Assembly (NCBI GenBank): GCA_030428385.1
Contig: JAUIDY010000001.1
Location: 104,476 to 168,475, forward strand
Direction of reading: 5' to 3'
From: Rhodothermia bacterium
GTDB lineage: Bacteria > Bacteroidota > Rhodothermia > Rhodothermales > JAAAOL01
DNA: 64,000 bases
The first letter of the stretch is position 1. Every line of letters starts with the position of its first letter. Below the pieces are notes generated by a model, which was given only the letters and a program-made list of their open reading frames with translations, did not search any database and had not been told where the DNA came from. The position numbers and the translations under genes are program-made. Of the stretch, positions 54,723 through 63,575 are shown one piece after another.

Positions 54723-54745
54723 AATAATTAAGGTCTTAATAGAAT

Positions 54746-55366
54746 TTACAGCCGCTTGATGGTGCAGCCCGACGAACGTGTTTCGGCCAATGCTACCGTT
54801 TCGCCTGCCGCCACCGCGTCCATCGCGTCAAACAGGTAGGCGTGTTCGACGGCGTTTTTGTTCTGGGCGTTGTCGTCGATGGCCCCATGGTAGCTCAGCG
54901 CCATGTCGCTATTAAAGAGGTACATCTCGGGCGTGCGCGTCGCGCCAAAGGCATCAGCCAGTTGGTGGTTTTCGTCCACGGCATAGGTGAAGGTATACTC
55001 CGCACCGGCGGCGTGCGCCTGCATCTTCTCCATCGAATCCACGCCACCACGGGCGGCTTCGTTGGCATTCAGCGCAATAAATCCAATGCCCAACTCTTCG
55101 GCTTTGGCAGCGATGTCATTAAAACGGTTTTCCCACGCCAGCACATACGGACAGGTGTTACATGAGAACATCACCAGGAGCCCATTTTCACCGGCGGCCT
55201 CGGCGAGGGTGGTCGATTCACCCGTGGTGGCAACCAGCGGTACGTCGGTAAGCGGCGCGGCATCACCAATGCTCAACGTGTTCGCAGGCGTGGGCGCGGG
55301 ATTGAGGGTGAAGGCGGCAACCGCCACCACAACGAAAACAGACAGAAGAACAGATACGCGTTTCAT
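54746..55366 (-). CDS. Thioredoxin-fold secreted protein (AhpC/TSA-like)
   Basis: A 206-residue protein with a signal peptide (KRVSVLLSVFVVVAVAAF). The thioredoxin fold has FSCNTCPYVLAWENRFNDIA, where the Cys pair (CNTC) is the usual redox site, then FIALNANEAARGG and the cis-Pro segment GATRTPEMYLFN. A last Cys (SSGCTIKRL) is at the C-terminus. Such proteins catalyse thiol-disulfide exchange or act as peroxiredoxin-like enzymes in the periplasm. The ATG at 55366 is chosen. It has its own terminator downstream. Confidence 0.88.
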   Translation of the reverse strand: MKRVSVLLSVFVVVAVAAFTLNPAPTPANTLSIGDAAPLTDVPLVATTGESTTLAEAAGENGLLVMFSCNTCPYVLAWENRFNDIAAKAEELGIGFIALNANEAARGGVDSMEKMQAHAAGAEYTFTYAVDENHQLADAFGATRTPEMYLFNSDMALSYHGAIDDNAQNKNAVEHAYLFDAMDAVAAGETVALAETRSSGCTIKRL

Positions 55367-55478
55367 AAAGACGTTGGGGGGTAAGTGGGTGGAAAAAGGG
55401 CCTCCAAAACCGAACGGACGATTTTTAGTGTTAAATACATAGCAGGTTCCTCCTTTCACAACAAAGCCGTCCCAGCCG

Positions 55479-56690
55479 TCACCAGTCCAACCATTCAACC
55501 TCTACCATGGCCCCTTCCGGGGCGGCCTCCCACGCCTCAGGAAGATGAATAATACAGTTTGCCTGCACCACCGATGTGTATAGGTTGGACGCCTGCGGCC
55601 CGGTATCCCGCACTTCTAGCACACCGTCATCGCCCATGGAGGCGATTCCCCGGGTGAAGAAATGCAACCCCGGCACCTTCACCGTGGATGCCGCCAGCCG
55701 CGCTGCATACCGAGGGCGCTGCACCTCGCGCCGGCCCAGCAGCTTGGCCAGGGCCGGTCGCACATATTGCTCGAAACACATCGATGAAGACACCGGGTTG
55801 CCGGGTAGTCCAAACACGGGTTTACCGTGTAGCATCCCGAACGCCAGCGGCTTCCCAGGACGCTGGCGCACTTTCCAGAACAGCAGTTCCATGCCCAGGT
55901 CGTCCAGCACCTCCTTTACGTAGTCATAGTCTCCTACCGACACGCCTCCTGAAAACAGCAACACGTCAGCACCAAGTGCGTGATTGATCACAGACCGGAT
56001 GGCAGCCTTGTCGTCGGGCGCATGAAGTGGGGGTACCACCTCGGCCCCGGCGGCGCGTGCCTGAGCAGCCAACCCCGGACCGTTAGAATCACGGATTTGC
56101 CCCGGCTTTAACGCAATGCCTGGAGCGACCAACTCGTCGCCGGTACTCACCACCGCCACCGTTGGGCGCCGGTAGACCTCAAGCTGCGCATAGCCCAGCG
56201 CCGCCGCAACACCGATCACAGGGGGCGTGACGACTGTGCCTGCTTTCACCACTACCTTTCCTTTTTTTACATCCTGCCCCGCAGCCCGCACATATTGCCC
56301 TGCAGTTGGCGCACGAAGGACGCGCACCCGATTCTCCCCCACAGGCTCTGTCCATTCAACCGGCACCACCGCATCGGCTCCGGCGGGAAAAGGAGCCCCC
56401 GTCATAATCCGGGCACAGGCCATCGCACCAACGGTTTGCGACGGATACGCCCCCGCGGGAATATTTTCAATGACAGTAAGAAGGGCCGGGAGCACGCTCA
56501 GATCAGCGGTTCGGACGGCAAATCCATCCATCGCTGAGTTGTCGAAGGGAGGAATATCGGCGTCACTTTGTAACGATTTGCCCAGTGTACGTCCCTGGGC
56601 ATTGATCAAGGACACCTGCTCGGTTGGCCCCGGCGCTACTGATTGCAGGATGACGGCGCGGGCCTCCACTACGGAAATAAACGACTGCAT
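55479..56690 (-). CDS. moeA: Molybdopterin molybdenumtransferase MoeA
   Basis: A 403-residue protein with the MoeA signatures DIPPFDNSAMDGFAVR, GDELVAPG, SNGPGLAAQARAAGAEVVPP, LFSGGVSVGDYDYVKEVL and KPVFGLPGNPVSSSMCFEQYV. It inserts molybdate into adenylylated molybdopterin. No other moa/mob genes are near, so the pathway is encoded elsewhere. It is read leftward from the oriC candidate, and the region between its start and the usp gene (56691-57356) holds the origin. Confidence 0.95.
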   Translation of the reverse strand: MQSFISVVEARAVILQSVAPGPTEQVSLINAQGRTLGKSLQSDADIPPFDNSAMDGFAVRTADLSVLPALLTVIENIPAGAYPSQTVGAMACARIMTGAPFPAGADAVVPVEWTEPVGENRVRVLRAPTAGQYVRAAGQDVKKGKVVVKAGTVVTPPVIGVAAALGYAQLEVYRRPTVAVVSTGDELVAPGIALKPGQIRDSNGPGLAAQARAAGAEVVPPLHAPDDKAAIRSVINHALGADVLLFSGGVSVGDYDYVKEVLDDLGMELLFWKVRQRPGKPLAFGMLHGKPVFGLPGNPVSSSMCFEQYVRPALAKLLGRREVQRPRYAARLAASTVKVPGLHFFTRGIASMGDDGVLEVRDTGPQASNLYTSVVQANCIIHLPEAWEAAPEGAMVEVEWLDW

Positions 56691-56727
56691 ATACCCAAAA
56701 AGGAGCAGATTAAAGGGGACACAACCC

Positions 56728-57150
56728 GTGGATAACCCGTGTGCAACATCGGGGATAACCTATGGAAAACCTCACGACCGCCTCAACCATGTGGACAACC
56801 GTGGAAAACCACCCCACCTCTCCACGCGCTACCCACACCCATCCACAATGTGTACAACGGTGGATAGTTTTTACCCTTTCGCTCCCGACGGCACCCCAAA
56901 TAATGTGGATAGCGGTGGATACGTGGATAACCTGACCCGGTTCGGCCTTCAGTCACCGTATTGTGATCTGTGAGGCCGCACCAGGTGTGAAAAAAACCGG
57001 GGATAACTGTGGTATTTGTACACAATGAGGGCCTGCTGCTGTGTATTTCTCCGTTTTCCACATGTCCACAGGCTTCTACTACTACTAAAACAATCTTTTT
57101 AAAATCTTTTATGTAATAATTATAAACAGAAAGAGAATGTGGAAAAGGAA
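56728..57150. other. oriC: Chromosomal replication origin candidate (oriC)
   Basis: At least eleven DnaA-box-like 9-mers (for example TGTGGATAG 56904, CGTGGATAA 56728 and 56922, TGTGGACAA 56790, TTGTACACA 57016, TTTTCCACA 57054, ATGTCCACA 57062, TGTGGAAAA 57139) lie in a gene-free 666-bp gap. After the last pair comes a short GGCT, then TCTACTACTACTAAA (57076-57090), which has the spacing of the DnaA-trio element. An AT-rich tract runs to about 57125 (unwinding element). None of the boxes is the exact TTATCCACA; perfect copies lie in the nearby comEC gene. No dnaA gene is in the window. Confidence 0.85.
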
Positions 57151-57356
57151 TCACAGGCTTTTGAACCACTTGAACGTTAATCCACGCAGAGAAGGCCCGT
57201 ATAGGATCTGAACGAGGCTGCATAGAACTGATATGTGACCTTGTATCGGTATATGCATGTAGATCAATCTTTCTTTGCAATGTCAAAAACAGCGTTGTAC
57301 GCTTGATTCGCAGCTATTACCTTTAGCCCGCCACTAGAACCAAGTTCGACAGATTC

Positions 57357-58199
57357 ATGATACAGAGTATCCTTGTTGCGCTCGATCCTGATACCGATAC
57401 GCCGGTTGCCACGCAGCATGCCCGCGAGATCGCAACCCGCTACGATGCCCAGGTGACGGGTGTGGCCGTGGTGGACATGGGCAGCATAGAGACCAGCACC
57501 AAAGGGGGCGGGGTTGGGAGCATGTACCTGATGGAGGAGGTTCAGAAAAACCTCACCGCAGAGGCACGGGGGGTGGCCCAGGAGTTGGTCCGCACGTTCG
57601 AATGGGCCATGCGTGATGGAGGCGTCCCCTTCGAGACGCTGGTGGAGGAGGGCGTTCCCTTCCAGCGGATCATCGAGGATATGAAATACCACGACCTGCT
57701 GGTGGTGGGTAGTGAGCCGCACTTTTTCTACAGTCACCCGGAGGAAAAAACCCAGACCCTTTCGCGCATCGTGCAGCATAGCATTGCGCCGGTCCTGGTG
57801 GTTCGGGATACGTACCAGGAAGTAAAACACGTTCTTGTGGCCTACGATGGCAGCGACCCGGCGGCCCGGACGTTGCAGCGCTTCGCCCAGATGGCACCGT
57901 TTGGACGAGAGATAAGCGTCGAAGTGGTGCACATTCAGGAAAAGGGGAAGGAGGACGAGTCGAGCCTGATTCTTCAACTCGCCAAGGGCTACCTCGGTCG
58001 GCATGGTTTCGAGACCACCACCACGAGTCTTGTTGGCTCAGATGCCACCGCCGAAATCATGCAACACTGCAAAAATTGCAAGGCGGATGCCATTGTGATG
58101 GGCGCCCACGCCACCACCCGCCTGCAGCGCTGGATCTTTGGCTCGACGACGGCCACCATCATTAGCAAAGCCGGAGTGCCGGTATTTATGCACCGTTAA
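57357..58199 (+). CDS. Tandem universal stress protein (UspA family)
   Basis: A 280-residue protein with two Usp domains. The first (residues 1-150) begins MIQSILVALDPDTDT and ends in ARGV...SIAPVLVVRDTY; the second (residues about 157-280) begins KHVLVAYDGSDPAARTL and ends in GAHATTRLQRWIFGSTTATIISKAGVPVFM. The GST.T...VPV nucleotide-binding tail marks ATP-binding UspA-like proteins. It lies next to oriC and is read away from it. The stop codon TAA coincides with the left target duplication of the MITE-like element. Confidence 0.93.
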   Translation: MIQSILVALDPDTDTPVATQHAREIATRYDAQVTGVAVVDMGSIETSTKGGGVGSMYLMEEVQKNLTAEARGVAQELVRTFEWAMRDGGVPFETLVEEGVPFQRIIEDMKYHDLLVVGSEPHFFYSHPEEKTQTLSRIVQHSIAPVLVVRDTYQEVKHVLVAYDGSDPAARTLQRFAQMAPFGREISVEVVHIQEKGKEDESSLILQLAKGYLGRHGFETTTTSLVGSDATAEIMQHCKNCKADAIVMGAHATTRLQRWIFGSTTATIISKAGVPVFMHR

Positions 58200-58382
58200 G
58201 GAACTGTCTGGTACGGGGGTTGGTCGGCGAGCCGAGGCGGTTTTCGAGACCAGCGTCGTCCGATTTTGAGGTTCGTAGCAGCGCTACGGGCCGAAAAACC
58301 GAAGGCGGAGCCGAAGGGCATCGGGCGGCGGTGGGCCGAAAAGCGACCGGCACAGCCCCAAATCGACGTACCAGACAGTTTC
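58200..58382. repeat. MITE-like element, copy B
   Basis: 183 bases with 16-bp inverted repeats (GGAACTGTCTGGTACG left, complement of GAAACTGTCTGGTACG right; 14 consecutive matches and one mismatch) and TAA at both edges (58197-58199 and 58383-58385). The left TAA is the stop codon of the usp gene. It is the better preserved of the two copies. A small open frame runs through both copies, but the between-copy differences mostly change amino acids, so it is not evidence of a gene. Probably a non-autonomous IS5-like element. Confidence 0.85.
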
Positions 58383-58408
58383 TAAGAGGCTGTTTCCTTT
58401 ACACCCTC

Positions 58409-60904
58409 TCAACGCCAGGCGACCTGCGTTACCGTTTGCCCATCGCTTTGCAGCCACAAGGCTCCGTTCCACGCAGTGCTCCACACGGTAGCCCCTTCGT
58501 GCTCCCAGCGACGGACCACCTCTTCATCAGGCAGTCCAAACCGGGACGATGGTCCCACGCTGATAACCGCCAGCGTGGGCGATGCCGCCGCCGCATGATG
58601 GACAAACGCCGCGGTGCTGCTGGTTCGGGAACCGTGGTGGCCAACCTTCACCACATCACTTTGTAACAGCGGCCCATAGGTTTCCACCAGGGTGTGCTCC
58701 GCCATGGCTTCGGCATCGCCCGTGAAAAGGAACGACGTTTGGTTGTACACCATCCGTAGCACCACGGAGGCTTCGTTGGCGTCGGTCGTGGTTGCATCTG
58801 ACGGGCCAAGGGCGTAGATCCGCACCGATGGGTCCAACAGCAACGTGTCTCCTGCCCCCACCGCCTGGGAAGGAATGTGCAGGCTGTCGAGAAGGGCCAC
58901 CGTTTCGCGGAACAGGTCAGAGTCGTAGGTTTGCCCGTTGTGGAGGACGCGGCCGACAGGCACCGTTCGCAGCAAGCTGGGCAACCCGCCGAGGTGGTCA
59001 CCGTGCGGATGTGAAATGACCACGGCATCCAGGCGGTTGATGCCGAAGCGTTGGAGGTGGGGCACGATGGTGCGCGTTCCTTGGTCCGAGAAGGCGCTGC
59101 GTTCGCCCGTGTCGATCAGGACGTGGGCACCGTTAGGCAGGGTGACCAGCGCGGCATCGCCATGGCCCACGTCAAAGAACACCACCTGCACCCCGGGCGT
59201 GGAGGCTCCCGTCCACACATTTATCCACACATGGAGCACGGCACAAAACAGCGCAATCAGGGCGAAGCGCCAGCGCAGCCGGGGGCGGCCCCATTGGGCG
59301 AGGGCAACCAAACCCCCAATACATCCGATTATCCACAGGCTATCCACCATGTGGAAAACAATGTTCAGCCCGCCCAAATAGGCATCGCCTGCCTGGGTGA
59401 GTAGCAAAAGAAACTGCGCCAGCCAGTTGGCAGAAGCCCCCAAAACGGCAGCAAGAGAAGGAAAAGGAGCGAGAATCACCATCAGCAAGGCGGCGCTGAG
59501 GGTGAGGGCCGTGGCGGGGATAGCCAACAGGTTGAGCAGCAGTCCCGCAAACGAGGCCTGCCCAAAATGATAAAGCAGGACAGGCATTGTCCCCAGCGAT
59601 GCTGCCAGCGAAACGGTGGTCATCGTGACTACCTTGCGCCGCCATCCACGTTTTATCCACACCGCCGGGAGGGCCCCATTCAGCACCGGCACAAGCAGGA
59701 CGATGGCACCAACGGCGGCAAAAGAAAGCTGAAAGCCTGCCTCGAAAAGCTGGGCTGGACGGAGGCATAACAGCACGAGGGCCGCCACCCCCAGCGTATT
59801 AAGCGGGTGTGCGGTACGTTGCAGCACGGCCCCGCCGAGGAGAAGCACGGCCATAATTACCGCCCGGAAGGCCGAGGCACTGGCGCCGGCCATGAGCAGG
59901 TAACAGAGAAGCACGACGACGGTGAGCAATGCCCGAATCCACTCACGGGTAGCCCACGACAACCGGAGGCCTATACCGCGAAGCCGCACAAGAAACGGCC
60001 CCAGCAGGCGATAGAACAACAGCCCCACGAGCATGATGTGAAGGCCTGATACGGCGAGGAGGTGGGCGAGGCCCGTGCGGGCAAACTGGGCGCGGGTCTC
60101 AGACGGGAGTGCGCGGCGGTCGCCCAGGAGCAAGGCCTGAACGATGGCTTGTGCCTGTTCGTTGGCTACGCAGCGCTGGATGTGCGCCCGTACGGCTGCG
60201 CGTGCAGGCGTAATGACACGGTGGAAGAGCGAGGGGGCATGCCCTGCGACCACCACATCGTTTGGATTGTACAGCGACATCGAAAGCCATACGCCCCGCC
60301 GGGACTGGTACGTGGCGTAGTCGAAATCGGCAGGATTGCGTGGACCCGCGATGCGCTGCACCTTGCCTTCCAACTGAACGACATCGCCGGGCTGAAGGCG
60401 GGGATACACCCCGGTGTGGACAAACCGGCTGGTGCCCAGAAATACCGCGACCTTTCCTTCTACCAGTAAGGTGTCGGAGCCTTCTGCGTATTGATTGGTG
60501 GCGAGCGTAAACAGCGTGCCGTTTGTGCGAACGACGGGCTCGTCGATGATCCGGCCTTCGATCCAGACCTTGGGCGGAGAGGCTTGTTCCTGCACCTGAT
60601 GCACAAGATGGCGCGAAGAAACGGACTGGTGAGACGTGTAGAGCGCCCCGCCCATGCAGAGGCCGGCAGTCAGCATCATCGCTTGGGCAACCAGCGGACG
60701 GAGTGAAAGCAGCGTGGTCTGCCGCCGCATCTGCGTAAGAACAGCTACCGCCCCGGTGCCCACCACACCGCTCACCCATCCCCCAAACGAAACAACCGGT
60801 ACCCACGTCGCCACGCCGATTCCGGCGCTTAGCGCACACGCAAAAAGCAGCGCCGGAAAGGCGTTCCAGGCAATAGTATGGTGAGGATCGCGTTTTTGCG
60901 ACAT
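58409..60904 (-). CDS. comEC: ComEC/Rec2 competence DNA channel with MBL domain
   Basis: An 831-residue membrane protein: an N-terminal OB-like domain, the Competence core (LAVSGLHIMLVGLLFYRLLGP and surrounding helices), and a C-terminal metallo-beta-lactamase domain (VVFFDVGHGDAALVTLPNGA, HPHGDHLGGLPSLL, GHHGSRTSS). It moves one DNA strand through the inner membrane during natural transformation. Other competence genes are not in the window. Three perfect TTATCCACA boxes are embedded in its coding sequence near oriC. Confidence 0.93.
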   Translation of the reverse strand: MSQKRDPHHTIAWNAFPALLFACALSAGIGVATWVPVVSFGGWVSGVVGTGAVAVLTQMRRQTTLLSLRPLVAQAMMLTAGLCMGGALYTSHQSVSSRHLVHQVQEQASPPKVWIEGRIIDEPVVRTNGTLFTLATNQYAEGSDTLLVEGKVAVFLGTSRFVHTGVYPRLQPGDVVQLEGKVQRIAGPRNPADFDYATYQSRRGVWLSMSLYNPNDVVVAGHAPSLFHRVITPARAAVRAHIQRCVANEQAQAIVQALLLGDRRALPSETRAQFARTGLAHLLAVSGLHIMLVGLLFYRLLGPFLVRLRGIGLRLSWATREWIRALLTVVVLLCYLLMAGASASAFRAVIMAVLLLGGAVLQRTAHPLNTLGVAALVLLCLRPAQLFEAGFQLSFAAVGAIVLLVPVLNGALPAVWIKRGWRRKVVTMTTVSLAASLGTMPVLLYHFGQASFAGLLLNLLAIPATALTLSAALLMVILAPFPSLAAVLGASANWLAQFLLLLTQAGDAYLGGLNIVFHMVDSLWIIGCIGGLVALAQWGRPRLRWRFALIALFCAVLHVWINVWTGASTPGVQVVFFDVGHGDAALVTLPNGAHVLIDTGERSAFSDQGTRTIVPHLQRFGINRLDAVVISHPHGDHLGGLPSLLRTVPVGRVLHNGQTYDSDLFRETVALLDSLHIPSQAVGAGDTLLLDPSVRIYALGPSDATTTDANEASVVLRMVYNQTSFLFTGDAEAMAEHTLVETYGPLLQSDVVKVGHHGSRTSSTAAFVHHAAAASPTLAVISVGPSSRFGLPDEEVVRRWEHEGATVWSTAWNGALWLQSDGQTVTQVAWR
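59221..59661. promoter_or_regulatory. Cluster of perfect DnaA boxes inside comEC
   Basis: Exact TTATCCACA occurs at 59221-59229, 59329-59337 and 59653-59661, all in the same orientation. A given 9-mer is expected about 0.5 times on both strands of a random 64-kb sequence, so three in 441 bases is unusual. They may be an accessory or titration site for DnaA. Confidence 0.6.
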
Positions 60905-61049
60905 CGGGGTGGGTATTTAAGCAGATTCATTCATAACTTCGTCACCCGCTGGATGAAGGGATCATATGCCGGGGATTTAGAACTGGTGAATCATGCCCTA
61001 AACACAGAACTCTCCAAGACTTGGTTCATAGGAGCGTATCTTGCCAGTC

Positions 61050-61111
61050 CGCGACCGAGCCTGGTCGCGCTATTACCTTTACAAGATCAACGATAGCCGG
61101 GGAGCCCCCGG
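61050..61111 (+). promoter_or_regulatory. Hairpins in the nusB leader
   Basis: CGCGACC (61050-61056) pairs with GGTCGCG (61063-61069), and CCGGGG (61097-61102) with CCCCGG (61106-61111). The second ends 20 bases before the nusB start and could be a leader or attenuation structure, or the end of an upstream transcript. The rest of 60905-61131 shows no gene. Confidence 0.4.
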
Positions 61112-61131
61112 TTGTTTATAAAACGTGTTCT

Positions 61132-61611
61132 ATGAGTAACCGACGGGAGGCACGCGAACGCGTGATGCAGGCGCTGTATGCGTTTGAACTAGGCGGAGGA
61201 GAAGCGCGCCATGTGATCGATACGTTGCTGCGCCCCGACCTGGAAGCAGACCGCAAGACGTTTAAGTTTGCCGAACGTTTATTTTTGCGAACGCTTGATC
61301 TGAATGCCGAAGCGGACGATATCATTGCCCAACATGCCCAAAACTGGGACCTCGGGCGCATCGCGCTGATTGATCGGTTGGTGTTGCACATGGCTTTGTG
61401 CGAGTTCGTATCCTTCGAGGACATTCCGCCCAAGGTGACGATTAACGAAGCCATCGAGATTGTTAAGCGCTATAGCACCGACAAAAGCGGACAGTTCGTA
61501 AATGGTATTTTAGACGCCGCCGTGATCGATTTACAGGCAGCAGGACGCCTTAAAAAGAGTGGGCGAGGTCTCGTTGGCATGCAATCCATGCAGGAACGCG
61601 AATCCTCCTGA
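61132..61611 (+). CDS. nusB: Transcription antitermination factor NusB
   Basis: A 159-residue RNA-binding protein from the ATG at 61132, with RREARERVMQALYAFELGG at the N-terminus and DIPPKVTINEAIEIVKRYSTDKSGQFVNGILDAAV near the C-terminus, both NusB signatures. It forms the boxA-binding complex with NusE and supports rRNA transcription. Open frame extends upstream without conservation. The phosphoesterase gene follows after 45 bases in the same direction. Confidence 0.95.
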   Translation: MSNRREARERVMQALYAFELGGGEARHVIDTLLRPDLEADRKTFKFAERLFLRTLDLNAEADDIIAQHAQNWDLGRIALIDRLVLHMALCEFVSFEDIPPKVTINEAIEIVKRYSTDKSGQFVNGILDAAVIDLQAAGRLKKSGRGLVGMQSMQERESS

Positions 61612-61656
61612 GCATTTTCTTCCCTTTTATCATCGTCGTTTCCCTTTCCGCACCTC

Positions 61657-62319
61657 ATGGGCCTCATTGCCATCGGAGATATTCACGGCTGCGCTTCCAC
61701 GCTTGATCGGTTGCTGGAGCAGCTCGCCCCGACGGTGGAGGATCACCTGGTGTTTGTGGGAGACTACATCGACCGGGGACCGAACACGCGCGCGGTGATT
61801 GATCGGCTATTGGACCTGAAGGCAGTGCAGCCGTGCACCTTCCTTCGGGGCAACCATGAAGCGCTGATGCTGGATTACCTGGACTTGGGCGCGTTTAACC
61901 TGTGGCGTATGAACGGCGGCCTCGCCACGCTGAGCAGCTACACCGTCAACGGCAATGGCTACAAGGCCGAGATTCCCGTCGAGCACATCAACTTTATCCG
62001 CCGCACCAAGCTGTATTACGAGACGCCCGACTACTTCTTTGTGCATGCGGGCCTGCGCCCCAACCTGACGATTAAGGAAAACCAATCGCAGTGTGGCGAG
62101 GATGTGTTTTTGTGGGAGCGCTCCCACCTCGACGCGCCGTCGCTGGCGTGGGAGAAAACGGTGGTATGCGGCCACACGCCCGTCCCTGAGCCGCTCAACA
62201 CCGACAAGCTGATCAACATCGACACGGGCTGCGTGTACCACATGCACCCGAACATGGGCCACCTCACCGCCGTCCGCCTCCCCGAGCGCGAGTTTATCGT
62301 GGTGCCCTTCGCGGACTAA
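61657..62319 (+). CDS. Metallophosphoesterase (serine/threonine phosphatase-like)
   Basis: A 220-residue protein with the metallophosphatase motifs in order: GDIHGC (residue 7), GDYIDRGP, FLRGNHEALML, and later VVCGHTPVPEP with CVYHM. These coordinate two metals. This set matches PPP-family bacterial serine/threonine or bis-tetraphosphatase-like enzymes. It starts 45 bases after nusB and ends 12 bases before the ACT-domain gene, so the three genes may form one transcript. Confidence 0.92.
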   Translation: MGLIAIGDIHGCASTLDRLLEQLAPTVEDHLVFVGDYIDRGPNTRAVIDRLLDLKAVQPCTFLRGNHEALMLDYLDLGAFNLWRMNGGLATLSSYTVNGNGYKAEIPVEHINFIRRTKLYYETPDYFFVHAGLRPNLTIKENQSQCGEDVFLWERSHLDAPSLAWEKTVVCGHTPVPEPLNTDKLINIDTGCVYHMHPNMGHLTAVRLPEREFIVVPFAD

Positions 62320-62331
62320 GAGGCTGAGCGC

Positions 62332-62703
62332 ATGAACCTAACGCTGCTCCCCGACCTGCTGGCGGTGTGCAAACTCCCGCCCGATGCGCCGTTGCCCGCG
62401 TGGACCCGCCATGGCCCGTTCGTCTCCATCACCCTGACGCCCGAAGAGATCTCCGTCGTGTGCCCCAACGCCGACGTGCCCTCCGACGCCGACGCCGAAC
62501 GTGACTGGCGTGCATTCAAGGTGGACGGACCGCTGGGTTTTGAACTCACCGGCATCCTCGTCGCCCTCGCTACCCCCCTCGCCGACGCCGGGATCAGTAT
62601 TTTTGCCACCTCTACGTTTAACACCGACTACCTGCTGGTGAAAGAAGATCAGGTGGCCCACGCGGCCCGTGTGCTGGAAGCGGCGGGACACAACGTGCGA
62701 TAA
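62332..62703 (+). CDS. ACT-domain protein (CASTOR-like fold)
   Basis: A 123-residue protein with the two-ACT CASTOR-type arrangement: a first part WTRHGPFVSITLTPEEISVVCPNADVP, then FELTGILVALATPLADAGISIFATSTFNTDYLLVKEDQVAHAARVLEAAGH. Members of this family bind amino acids to sense them. No enzymatic domain is attached. The start ATG is 12 bases beyond the stop of the preceding phosphoesterase, so translation may be coupled. Confidence 0.85.
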   Translation: MNLTLLPDLLAVCKLPPDAPLPAWTRHGPFVSITLTPEEISVVCPNADVPSDADAERDWRAFKVDGPLGFELTGILVALATPLADAGISIFATSTFNTDYLLVKEDQVAHAARVLEAAGHNVR

Positions 62704-62722
62704 GGGGAGCAGGCAAATAAGC

Positions 62723-63238
62723 TCAAAACACGAAGAAAAACCCGGCGCGGAAGAGCGGGCGCAGGGTACCGGCCTCGACGAAGTAGATGCGTCCGCTGGA
62801 GAGGCGGCTGCTGAAGCGGAGGAACGGCTCCAGAAACAGGCTGAATTGCTGGTTTTTTTCGGCCTGCGTCGCGCCCCGCGTAAACGTCAAGCTGGGGCCA
62901 AAGCGCAGGCCAATGTCGAAGTCGTACGGATAGTCGGCAGTGCCGATGAGGCGGGGAAAGCCGAGCGGACGAATGGCTCCGCCAAAGCCGCCAGATACGA
63001 TGACGCTGCCCTCGCCACCGGCGAAGCGCGGCGTGGTGTCGGCGTAGAGGATGCCTTCCACCGTAAACAGGCTGCGCGTACGCACGTAGCCCGCCTGCAC
63101 GCCCAGGCCCGGCACCAGCGCCACACCCGCTTGCATCGCATGGCGCGGACGTGCCGGGCTAGTGCCCGTCTGTGCTTCTGCCGGTAGGCTAAACAGCACC
63201 AGCACGCCGAGGATAAATACCCTCCGCGCCCATTTCAC
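62723..63238 (-). CDS. Predicted outer-membrane beta-barrel protein
   Basis: A 171-residue protein from a GTG at 63238, which places a normal signal peptide (KWARRVFILGVLVLFSLPAEAQ). The mature part is beta-rich with alternating hydrophobic strands and ends FRAGFFFVF, typical of an outer-membrane barrel. The longer frame upstream lacks signal features. No family is recognised. It converges with the ACT gene (20-base gap). Function unknown. Confidence 0.72.
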   Translation of the reverse strand: MKWARRVFILGVLVLFSLPAEAQTGTSPARPRHAMQAGVALVPGLGVQAGYVRTRSLFTVEGILYADTTPRFAGGEGSVIVSGGFGGAIRPLGFPRLIGTADYPYDFDIGLRFGPSLTFTRGATQAEKNQQFSLFLEPFLRFSSRLSSGRIYFVEAGTLRPLFRAGFFFVF

Positions 63239-63424
63239 CGCGTGTTGACGCAACAAGTGGAACAATCGAGACCCTCTCCGATAAGCGGGCGGCGGCTTCC
63301 GAATCACCCGGCAGCCGTTTTCTGTGTGTATACATTTTGCCCAAAACGGGCATCCAACCGGTCGTTCTCCCCAACATAGGAAAAGCGATCCTTTGAGACT
63401 GAGACAAGAGCAGGTACTTTCTTG

Positions 63425-63519
63425 TGTCATCTCGACGAGCGTGCGAGGAGAGCTCTCCCACTTTCAGGTTGAGCTAAACGATAACGTGGGAGATCCCTCA
63501 CCTGCGTTCGGGATGACAT
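63425..63519. repeat. REP-like palindromic intergenic element
   Basis: GTGTCATCTCGACGAGCG on the left and CGTTCGGGATGACATG on the right form the outer arms, with CTCTCCCAC...GTGGGAGAT as an inner stem. It lies in the 337-bp gap between the outer-membrane gene and ychF, which holds no other feature. Same type as the elements at 11475 and 41719. Confidence 0.6.
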
Positions 63520-63575
63520 GATGATGCGTTTGATTCACCTCACACACAGTCTCAGAACCAACCAAGATAGAGAAC

